Shown here: positions 13,001 to 25,000 of the stretch, piece by piece
How positions within the stretch are numbered: position 1 is the stretch's first letter
Layout of the letters: each line of letters starts with the position of its first letter
Source of the DNA: Bolinopsis microptera
Lineage: Eukaryota > Ctenophora > Tentaculata > Lobata > Bolinopsidae
Assembly: GCF_026151205.1 (NCBI RefSeq)
Contig: NC_087073.1
Span: forward strand, 11,439,578 to 11,503,577
DNA: 64,000 nucleotides
Reading direction: 5' to 3'
Translations under genes and position numbers: made by a program
Notes under the pieces: generated by a model
Databases searched by the model: none
The model's input: the letters and a program-made list of their open reading frames with translations, nothing else
Told to the model about the DNA's origin: nothing

Positions 13001-16000
13001 AATTAAAGTTTCTTTTAATCAAGTTGCTTATAACTTAGATTGTATAATAACCCTAATCAACTGCTATTGTGGTCTCACAAAATGGTAAACAGGGCTTGCT
13101 GTGGAGAGTCAACAGACAAAACAGAATTACAGAATTGGGTGGAGAGTTACGAGGACCAGGAAGCCCTCCGTAAGCAACTGAGCGCTGCTCAACTCATTGC
13201 CTTCGTACCGGACGGTGCAATTCTGCCGCGCTCTGCTGGTCACCTTGACACTCCTCATAGTGGCAGAGGTGTTGTCTCCTTTCAGTCTCCTCCTTCTCTT
13301 AAAGTTACTGTTAGTTACTTTAGTTAATACAGTCTCCTCCTTATCTTAAAGTTAGTGACTTACTATGAAGTGTTTAATAAAGGATGATAACTTAATATTG
13401 ATCAATTACTAATTAGTTTACCATTTAAAGGTAATGACTGCGTTTCAGCTCAAATGCCCTAACAAAGGGAGCATCACTGGAATGGGAATAAAACCTGGGG
13501 TTACTCTAATTGCTGGTGGTGGTTTCCATGGTAAAACAACTTTACTCTCAGCTTTAAAGGTGCTTATTGTAATAACTCCACTTTTTACCTATATGACGGC
13601 CACTTATATTTTTCATAATCGCACCGGTTTTTTTTCAGGGAGTGTGATTACAAAACTAATCACACTGTTTTGAGAGAAACCGAAAACATATTGTTTGCGA
13701 TTAAAAAGCTAATCGCACTGTTCTGAAAGATACTGTGATATATTAATACAACACAGTTCATCTTTAAATAACTGCTTTATTTGTTTGTGAGTATACTCTA
13801 CGGCATCGTCTTAAAAATTACAGAAGTACTATTAGTATGTATTAGCTCTCTTCAATTGCTCTAAAACGCTCAGTTGTCCATTATCAGGTCGATTTGATTT
13901 TCGGGACGATATTTCCATGCACCCCTGTTAAAACTTAATACAAATGCACAACTTGACAAAAAACAATCAACTCCTGTAACAAAATATAAAACAACGACTG
14001 GGCACACTAAGCTTCATAGAGTCTCAGAGCAGTCAACGTGAACCTAACATTTCGACGGATAACGGTCACCCCGCCCCCGTAGCCCCAGCGTGTGGCTCTT
14101 TATTGACACTATATTATTGAGCTATATTGTAACTTTCTTGCAATTAATGTTAGTGTAATGTGTATGGGCAGCAATTTGCTAAATATGACATCATACAGTA
14201 TAGTACTTTCAGAAAATCAGTGCGATCAGTTTTGTAATCGCACTCCCTGTCCTGACTGTCCAATCACAAGTTTCATTTAGTCTGAACTCTGGAGGAGTAA
14301 AAACCAACAAAAACTCTACCAGAATCGTGGAGTTATACGCGAATCTAACTGCATGTATAATACGATTACACCAGTTATTGCACTCGGCTGCGCCTCGTGA
14401 AATAACTGCAATAATCCATGGGCAGCAATTTGCTAAATATGCTGGTAACTCACTAATTTTACCAATTACAGCTGGGAATATACTCCAAGATACCTGGTGA
14501 CGGCAGAGAGTACCTTGTGACAACACCCTCGGCTACCAAGATAAGAGCTGAGGATGGGCGGCAAATAACAGGGGTCGACATCTCCAACTTTATAAACAAC
14601 TTGCCTCAGAAAAAGGACACTTCTAAGTTTTACAGTTGTGATGCAAGCGGCAGTACCTCTCAAGCAGCTGCTATCATGGAATATCTTGAACTAGGTTTGT
14701 TTTTCTGACTTTAAACTTGTCAATTCTTACCTTTCCCGGGGAAAAGTACGATCGCCAAAGAACTGGATGGAACGCGCATTACCGAATTCATTTTCTGTAA
14801 AGGCTGTAGCGCAGCGCGTTCAATTCAAAAGCGCGCGCAGCATGCATATATGCACGCGCGCGGCACAGTTCGTGCGGTCGTATATACGTTACGTGGAATT
14901 GAATGGGTTATACATATGAATGGGTTATAGATATGCTTACCTAATACCTTACTCGGGAATATTATAGCGGGTTAATTGATGACTGAGAAAATTAATGACC
15001 GGGAAAAATATGGCGGAATTTTCCAAAACCCACCAAGTATCAAAATGTATTACTATTAGTTTACCTTACTCGGGAACATTATAGCGGGTTAATTTATGAC
15101 TGGGAAAATTAATGACCGGGAAAAATATGGCGGAATTTTCCAAAACCCACCACTTTATCCCAGTCATAATATTCCCGAGTAAGGTATAACAAGCAGTGGC
15201 GTAACGTTGCCTGTTGGCGCCCCCTGCCGAAAAAAACGCCCCCCTGTTGGCGCCCCCTCCCCTTTTGGTGCCCCTCCCTAAAATTGAACAAATTAGGTGA
15301 TTTTAAAGAATACGCCGGTAAAATCTCTAAAAAAGTGTGTATCTAGAGCAAAACGCGCAGTTTTGCTAGTACTTTAGTTAAGTTTTCGAAATTGTCCCAC
15401 ATTCGAACGACGATTTGGCGCCCCCCTAAGACGGCGCCCCCCTGCACAGCGGGGTCAGCAGGGCCTTTCGTTACGCCACTGATAACAAGTGCAATACCTT
15501 TATTTTCATATCCGAACGTTTGTGAAACAATTTAAAATCGTACAAAATGGTTTCCTCTAAATGTTCAACAAAAGATCTCGCTACGAGATGACAGAAGTGG
15601 AGAGCATCAATATCGAACCAGAATTCTTTGTTTCTGCCTTATCTCCTGGCTCAACCTGTCACGAGAAAGGAAATAATTCCTTTGGTCTCCCAGGGTATGT
15701 TGTAGATGAGACTGATGTCAACTGGACAGATTCCCAGAGAATCTGAAGCTATGCCTGCTTTCAATATCCTACCCAATGGGAAACGAAAGAAAAGCTTCCG
15801 AACGAAAGCGAGGAACACTTTCATAGGAAAATTGAGCTATCGAAGAGCGGCGTACGCACTCGATAGTCGGACCTCGCTCGGAGACAGCTCCACTGCTTCC
15901 TCAAAGACACTGAAGACTTTTGTACTTGAGACCATGGAACGGCTGTGGCCATCCGAGGCTTCCTGGGCAGACTTCGACGATCTGTTCAGCGGAACTAACC

Positions 16001-19000
16001 AACACTTCATACCATTCATGAACATGAACCACATGACCAGAATATGAAGAGGTCTCCAGAGGAGGAAAATAAGTTCACCTAAAGAAGATCAAAACTGATG
16101 GACCAGCCTTGCAGGTTAAAGGACCAGTTAACTGAAAAATTTGTAGTCTCCAATTTGGCTAAGATTTAAATCAGCTGTGACAAACCGGTAAAGAATCGTA
16201 TCGCCGAAAGAACCAACTCTCTAGCGTACGTGTAACGCGTGTTATTGCAATAATAAGCTGTGGCCTCGTGACGTCATAAAGTCCCTCAGTGCGCGCTGGC
16301 ATAGCGTAATATACGTTGCAAATGTTTATCGTTGTCAATAAAACACCTGTAACTCACTCAAATTTTAGAATTATGACTATTTCCCTAGTTCTCCAAAATC
16401 CTTATAGTTTTGGCTATCATCCTAACTAAAGGAATAGCTGATTGGATGTACAGTGCTCACGTCATGATTTTAAACAGTGATATAGGTTCTTGAACAGTGG
16501 CGGGTGAATGTACGGTTAGAAAGTTTCTGCTATTACAATTACTTATGTCATATGTGATAATTTTGGATTGTTTTCATTGCCAGTTACACAAGCAGGGAGA
16601 CTGTACCGATTATTTTTCCCCAGTCCATGAAACTCTAACGAATTTAGAAAGGATCTAGATATAAGTAGGAGTTTGTTCAGTTCCGAGAGCAATTATATTT
16701 ATAGCATAGCGAAATTTCTAAGTTTAATCCGCATGGCATGTGTCAGCCAGTATAGGAGACAAGAAGTCTGGCTACTTTACGGCCGTTCCTCTGGGACCAT
16801 TAGTAGAAGTAGCTTCTATCAGAACAGTGCCATAGGAACAGAATTCCCGCCAAAATACCCGGTCTACCAAATAGTAATACTGATTGGAGCTGAGTGTACG
16901 GTGTGCGGTGTGTTTTGAATTAGACTTACGGCTTACCTAGTTGTTATCATAATTGCATTATCATCGGTACATAACATAAATAAACTACTGGTAAGTTTAA
17001 ATACCAAGTGCAAACGTGTTCAGTCAATCGACCCACTGAACAACTATAGAATTTCCAAGACCCTATTATTCTTTGGCCATATATTACGGCACGATCGATT
17101 GTTAGATGGCTAAACGACCAACGTTAATCTATACAATTCTAAAACTATGAGCTAGCACTTTAATCTAAAAATACACTTTTTATATTACTCCTGATTTTTA
17201 CATTTCACGTAAAACATTGTCGCCACAGGCTGATCATGGACACTAACAGCTTAAAATTTGAGATAAATGACTTATGAGTTTCTCTAAAGTTAACTCTAAA
17301 GTTGTGTAGTCCAGTCATTTATGGACATTTATGGACATTTATGGAAATGAACCCGCAAATGTTCAGATACTCACGAAACTTTGCACAGACTTTCCCGAAG
17401 GTATGAATAAACGATTTTCGTTTGGAGACATTTTTTTGACCGTGGAGAAAACCCAGGAGGGCCACGCCCATATTGACCCAATAACGTAACCGACCCCTTG
17501 CTTCTGAAGGTCGTAGAGACTTCAAAATAGGCTTAAACGAAGCCGCATATGCATGTTTATATAGGAGTTATTGAGCAACACATGGCCTAAAATCCTTACT
17601 TTTCGAGAAATTCGCCAAAAATCATTTTGGGCGTGGTGCTGAGCCCATTTTCGATAGGATTGTGATAGAGTCTTTAGACAGGGTGCAAAAGAACCGCAAT
17701 TAGCATATTAATATATGACTTACGAACAAACATATGCCTTAAAGTGCTTACTTTTTCAGTTATTGGCGAAAAAACTGATTTTCGGTTCCAGAAATCATAC
17801 AAAACTATGGGTATCTGGTAAATTGGGCTATGAAGGCCCTAAAGGTTTTTGAATGTGTGCAAATTGTGCAGAATGGCCATGTTTATATACAACTTATGAA
17901 GCAACATGTACCCTAAATTACTTACTTTTCGAGTTATTCGGGGAAAAACATTGTATTATGTCCATTTTCTACCTGTAAAATACAGTCTCACGAGCTCTTC
18001 TGCGCGCGTGAGGGACTTTATGACGTCATCGCCAAAATAATACAAACGCTATTTACACGCGTTAGAGAGCAGTTAGAGATTTAGGAATTTCGACTCGTTG
18101 CTTAGTTTGCTATTTGTCACAATCTGTCAAAATATGATGATAACTTTTTTTTCAGTTAACTGGTCCTTTAATACAAACCTCAAAAAAAGATGCTCCCTGC
18201 AAAAATCGAGACGCACTTTAGTCTCAACACTGACGACGAAGAGAAAATTGTATTACGCATTAATTACTTATTATCATTGTTATCATAAAACGTTAAAAAC
18301 TGAAAAAACCCGAATAGTACAACAACAAAAAAGAAACGTTCCATTAACACAAAAAAATTATTTTCTACTTATTTTTACCATTTTCCGAGACCCGGACCCG
18401 AATTTGTAGTTTTACTAATACCAAGAACTGACAACCTAATTATAAGCGAACTAATCGAGGATAAACAAATTTATAGCTTGGAAAGCTTTATCTACTGAGT
18501 CTGTATTACTTGAGGACAAGGACAAAAGAAAATCGCGATTATTTAGGCCGCGACAAGTCAAACGGTTCACGTACTATAGTGCGACACGTACTCTAGTGCG
18601 ACATGTACCCTAGTGCGAAACCTCCAAGATCGACCATGTCGCAGTTGAGTACGTTACCTGGATCGTAGTGCGACACGTACCCTAGTGCGACAGAGAATGT
18701 TCAAGGCCGACACTGTCGCACTACAGTGCGCTACCTGGACTGTAGTGCGACACGAACTAAAGTGCGACAAAGCACTTTACACATTCACTAGGTCATGTTG
18801 CTGCATCTTCCTTCTCCAGCCGTCAGGATAGAGTCCGTGGATAGTCACCAGCTGCGTGAACAAGTTAGTCGAGGTGCTGTAGGTACCATCGATGACAAGA
18901 TGAGGGGCCTCAGCTAAACAATCCATATTTTCCACAGTGCCGAACAGGAAAGATCTTCTTCTCTCTGCTGAAAAGGTAGAATCCCAAACTGAGACCCTCC

Positions 19001-22000
19001 AAACAGACTGTCCTATACCTTACTGACTCTATGATACGTAACACCCCATCATCTTTCCCCTCTAACTTTCGTGTCATAAAGCGTGACATGTACCAACTCA
19101 CGGACTTAATGAAGTTTGAAAATTTTTTTGAAAACTGCGATTATGTGATTATATCTTCCGGTATTAATGATTTGTCGAGATATGACCATAGAAGCTATAC
19201 ACTTTCCCGTGAAATTAGGGACAATTTTAACTACTTGTTTGCTAGATACCCAAAAACAGTGTTTGTTTTCAACTCCCTTCTTAGAACGAGATTTGCATGG
19301 TTAAATAAGGAGGTTGATTTGTTTAACCGCTGCATGTTTGACTTTAGTCTGATCGAAAATCGTAACTTTTGGTTTTTCGACTCCCACCATATTTGTAGTG
19401 TGATATTTAACAAAGGGTTTGAGATTTTAGATAGATCTGGAAATGGGATTCACATTACTCAGCTGCCCAAGAGTGAGATAGCTAACTGTCTGGTGACCGG
19501 TGTTCAAAAACTCTCTATGCGAAGCGAGAAAGTTCGAAAGCACTGGCCATTAAGGCGGGAGTTTGTCTCGCTCTTGCCTGGTAACTAACGGTTAAATACA
19601 AACTCACAAAGCCGTACCCCAGCCTACTACTTATACTTGCCGCGCCAAAAAATTTTCACAAAATTTTTACAAAATCTTTAAGGGATTATACCTTACATCT
19701 TATGGTTATAATGAAAACCCTCGCATAAAAATATATAGTCATGCCCGTGCTCTTATCAGCTTATCGTAAGTTACTAGAATTCTTGCCCGAGTTTTTTAAA
19801 CACTTTAGAATAGTTCTGAAATCAGTACCGCTATCGTAATATTGTAATATTGTAGACTACGTTACGATTCTATCTACACACAGAGCTGTATAGTTCTTGA
19901 TAGGTAGGTCTAACAAGTTTTCTTTTTCTTCTTTACGCTTTCTCAGCACACAGTTTACTCCTCATTCATTCACACGCACACACATTAGCATTTTATACAT
20001 ATTCTTAGACTGTACAAGCTATTCTATACACCATACTATACACTCTTATCTATTTAATATCTTACTTAATTATTCACAGATATCTGGTATTTACACATCT
20101 TGAACAATGGTTGAACCTAGTTTCAAATCACAATGCTCAAGTTGCTTCGGGTGGTCTTATGCTCCTAGAAATGTTTTCATTTGTCCTGTATGTGACAAAC
20201 CAGTTCATAAAAAATGCCTCAAAGATTATCTTGGTTGTATTACATGCTGTCTAAACCTAATACCTGGCTATAGAGTAACTTCGTACGAACTTAATGATAA
20301 CTACAATACAATAACCCCCACTTTTAACCCCTATATTCGTTCTCACGTACTGAATCAAATAGGCGAACTTACTGATGAAATAGATTCCAGCGAAATCGAT
20401 CTCAACAATTGTATATCGGAGATATTGGTTAGCTGTAAGTACCAACACCCTGATAATATCAAGACCCCTAGCAATCGCGAATTTAAGATACTTTCGTTAA
20501 ACGTTAGATCACTCGTGAAGAATATCTCAAATTTTAGAGAAGAAATAGAAACATTCTCCAAATTTGACCTCATCTGCCTCAATGAAACCAACTGTAAAAT
20601 TTCTAATCTTCCTAATGGTCTGAACGACATTGAAATCGAACAGTTTTACGAGCCCTTTATCAAAGAACCTGCACGTAAATCTGGAAAAGGAGGTGGTCTT
20701 GCGCTCTATGTTAACAAACGCGTTTGTGATTACGATAAAATACAGGAACTCGAACTCAATCTGAGTCCAGAAGAAGTTACTTGCGGAGAATTTCAATTGC
20801 TTAAAATCAACAATTTTAAAAACGGAAATAAGACAAAAATCATCGTAAATTTCTACCGCTCGCCATCCACAAGCCCTAAAAAATTCCTTGAAAAGTTTGA
20901 AAACGTGCTCAGGGGTCTTGATAGACACTCCAGAAAGCAGATAGTCTTCCTGGGTGATGCAAATATTGATCTTATAAAATACGATACCGACGCTTACAGC
21001 CAGGATCTTATAAGCTTACTAGAAAAATATGGGTTTGCCCAGACTGTCTCCAAGCCTACCAGGGTAACTGACCACAGTGCAACGCTTATTGATCACGTGT
21101 ATACTAATCACGTGACCAACGTTATTAGTTGTAATGTCGTGACGTTGGATATGTCAGATCATCTCGCGGTTAGCACGACCATTAGTTTAGGAGCCACACC
21201 TAGTTTGAACGAGCGATTCCGTAGTCAACGTGTAAAGAACAACAACACTAGCTTGAAATTAGAGGCCCGTGTATTTAACGAAGCTAATCATGCTAAATTC
21301 AAAGAGCTTATTGTAAGTGAGACCTGGGATGATGCTACCTCCTCAACGTGCGCTGATGAACAATACAATTCCATCTATCAAACGTACATGAAACACTACA
21401 ATACTGCATACCCCCTGAAGCGCAACAGTTCGAGACGAAAATTCGAAAGAGCTGACCCAAAGCCTTGGATCTTACCCTGGCTTGAGGCGGCATGCAACCG
21501 CAAGAAGTTACTTTTTTTTGAAAAAACTATAAATCCATCACAAAAAAACTGCGACGCGTATGATAAAATGAAAAAGTTTTGTCACAAACATGTGAATCTA
21601 GCCAAAGAAAAGTACTATAAAAAAATGTTTGACAAATACCAAAACTGCTCTAAAAGTCAATGGAAAATTATCAATGGCCTCCTGAACCGTAACAGAAAAA
21701 AGTTCGGACACACCCGTCTGAAGGACGACGATGGCACGATTATAAGCTCCGATCTGGCAGTCGCTGAGAAATTTAACGGCTACTTCTCCGGTATTGCAGC
21801 CAGTATCAAGAGGCAAATCGCTGCCCGTCGAACCTTTGACCCAGGTGGTTTCAAGCATTTTCTTAAGGCTTCGTGTAGTAACTCGATGTTTCTTAAGCCT
21901 ACATCACACGGTGAAGTCCAAAAGATAATATCAGGGCTTAAGAACAAGTCCACACTCGATTGTAAAATTGAGCCGTTGAAAATTGCAAACAGCTGCGAAA

Positions 22001-25000
22001 ACTTTACCAGGGCACTAGCTAATGTCATTAACTGTTCGTTCTCCAGTGGTACCTTCCCAAATGCTCTAAAAACTGCGAAAGTCGTTCCTATCCACAAAGG
22101 TGGTTCAAAATTGGAAGTAGCTAATTATAGGCCGATCTCTCTTTTGGGATCATTCTCGAAAATTTATGAGAAACTTATGCATGCTCGTGTTTTAGAATTT
22201 TTAGATAAGAACGATTCTCTTTTCGAAAATCAATACGGATTTCGGCCAGGAAGATCGTGCGAACATGCACTGCTCAATGCCCAAAATTCTATACTACACT
22301 CTCTGAATAAGAAACAAATTTCCCTACTGCTCCTGCTCGATTACAGTAAAGCCTTTGACGTGCTTGATCATGAGACCTTGCTTAAGAAGCTTGACCATTA
22401 TGGGATCAGGGGAGTCGCGCACGAATGGTTTAGATCTTACCTTTGTAATCGATCTCAATACGTAACTTTAAACGGAACTTGCTCTTCCAGCATGCCCATA
22501 GTTTACGGCGTACCTCAGGGTAGCATTTTAGGACCTCTCTTATTTGTAATTTATATAAACGACCTACCTGGAATTAGTGATTTTGCAAAGTTCATCCTTT
22601 ATGCCGACGACGCAAACATATTAATTAGTGGAACCACCCTAGAAGAAATACAATTAAAAGCTAATCAGCTAATTTCACGTCTTGTAGATTGGGTAGGTGT
22701 TAATGGGCTATCTTTAAATGTAAAAAAGACGTGTTACATGATTTTCACTAGAAAAAGAATCGACTTCAGCGGCTTTAATTTGTCCATTGACAACACTGTA
22801 ATCGAACGTAAGACTGAAGCAAGATTTTTAGGAGTAATCCTAGACGAAAAGCTCACTTGGCAAAAACACATTACGGCCGTTAGAATAAAGATGGGTCGCT
22901 ACCTCGGAGTTATGTATAAGCTAAAGCACCTTCTACCTATCAAAGCCCGCCTAAACATTTTCCAAAGCCTTATCCAATCCCATCTAAATTTCTGTTCTTT
23001 AGTGTGGGGATTTGCCTCAAAATGTCACATTGAATCTCTGTTCACCAAGCAAAAGCAGGGAATTAGAGCTGTTATGTCAGGATATGTAAATTATAGATAT
23101 AAAGACGGCAATCCCCCGGAGCACACAAAAAGTGCGTTTAGATTGCATAATATCCTAACAGTCCATAGCGTCATTGTAAAAAACGCTCTTATTCTACTAC
23201 ACAAAGTAAGGAACATGCCAAGCCTTCTCCCTAAATCCATCAAAGAACTTTTCCCTCACGATATTCCCACCTATAATTCCACATACGAACATAACCTTTC
23301 TTGGTTCACAACTTACAACGGCCCAACATTTAGAAATACTCTTTTCTTCAAAGGACCCATGCTCTCTATTACAAGACAAAGTAAGGATATAACTATTCCA
23401 AGTTCTACCTTTGCAATTGAAATCTTTAAAAATTCAGCTAAGCGCGAACTCCTCAAGCTGCAAAGCTCAGGAGACGATGAAAATTGGCCAAATTTCTTAC
23501 TTTATAGTATACCTGGGCTAAGAAAGTCTCAAAGAGAAGGGCGCTCGCAAATAGACTACAGCACCGAGTTAGTAAGCGACAACGAGTAAAGAAAGATCAC
23601 TCGCGACAAATGACTATGATCTTTTATCACCAACATATCATTTTAATTTCACTGCCATTATGCAATGCCGAATTTACATCTGCCGCGCAAAACTTTTTAT
23701 CTATTATTATTAAATAGTAATTAGCATGTTTACAAATTGCGACTTCAACCAGTTTTGCAGACCGTTAGTTATATAGTACTTTTAGTAGGGCATTTATTTT
23801 AATATATTTATTTTACATTATTATATTTTAGTGTGACTTCTATAATTTCATTTATGTAATAACCATTGATCAATAAATTGCGGCACATGCCAACCTCCAC
23901 CGCGGGGTTTCAAAACAAACCAAAGAAGGAAGGTTCCGCCACCGTTCGTTCTGATGTAGTCAGGAGTTAGGAGCTGTGCGTGCCATCTTAGCGAGGGATT
24001 CCTGCTGACAGTTGAGTTTTGACATGGCTTCGAAGGAGAGGGGTCCAACAGCGTCAGCAATTAGGTGTTTCGTAGGGAGGTCAGTATCGGAGGCTTTCCG
24101 TTTCATGTTCTGCTTTGCTGTGTAGACAGAGTTTGCTGCAGGAGTAGGAGGGTGGGAATGGGTCTTCGTACTGGTCACAGTAGTGCCGTTCATCAAACTG
24201 AGAAGTCCGGAGCAGATCTTCTCAGTGCATCGCCAGTAGGTCATGTCGTCGCGTTTCTAGGAATGAAGACATGTTGATGTTGTTCGATGCTTTGGTAGAA
24301 TCATCGTGACCTTATATATGGCCCAAGCAGATGAACTTGTTATCCCAATCGGAGATATACCTTCATACGATGCGTGATAGGAATGAGGATCATATGCTGC
24401 TTACGAGTTACCCGGTGGATCACACACTGCATACGTGGCTTGAACTGACCCGAAGGGTTGTGATCAGTGGATCACTTCGAAACACGTGATGTGAACCGAC
24501 GAATCGTATTCTCAAGATCACTTCGAAATAAGTGACGTGAACCGACCCGACGAATCACTTAATGGTCCATAAGAAGGATAGGATGTGACCTGAACTTGAA
24601 AATAAGTCAGGATATTTTGTCGCACTAGAGTACGCTACCTGGATCGTAGTGCGACACGTACTGTAGTGCGACAGAGGGTGTTTTTGTCGGACTTCGCACT
24701 AGAGTACGTGTCGCACTAGAGTACGTGTCGCATTACAGTACGATTACCAAGTCAAACTAGGCAAAATCGCGGTGAATTTGCGGCGAAAGATAATGTATTT
24801 GCAGAGCTAAGTTAGATGTCATAAATTCGTTAACTAGCTTGTTAGTATAGATAGATTAGGGAGCGACAGGCCCGTCAGGCAAAACAACAGCATCTATATT
24901 AATAATCTTAAGTGTTAAGATCTAAACAGACTCTTCTTCATGATGTTGTTACACGAATTATGAATTAGGGATGCACTGGTTCATAGGATTACAGTAATGA

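Larger units (their letters stand above)
19007..23910 (+). mobile_element. CR1-like LINE, 5'-truncated, nested in the MULE
   Basis: It interrupts the MULE transposase in opposite orientation. ORF1 is cut at its 5' end inside the esterase catalytic block. A 518-bp spacer precedes a complete ORF2. The 3' end is not sharp; the region after 23589 is AT-rich and MULE sequence resumes by about 23900. I could not find a clear target duplication. Confidence 0.75.
18564..24748 (-). mobile_element. Mutator-like element (MULE) with 9-bp duplication
   Basis: Flanked by AAGTCAAAC at 18555-18563 and 24749-24757. The right arm (about 41353-41361) has the uninterrupted site. Ends start GGTTCACGTACTATAGTGCG and, inverted, GGTAATCGTACTGTAATGCG. 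Each end continues as a series of short iterons (GTAGTGCGACACGTAC). Transposase remnants on the - strand are at 23848-24260 and 18790-19006, split by a LINE. A 9-bp duplication, FLYWCH finger and MULE core agree with the Mutator superfamily. Confidence 0.85.

Noticed and set aside
13434-13673. Separate small P-loop protein
   Set aside because: The Walker A segment is exon 8 of the spliced ATPase; the extra codons after 13559 are intron.
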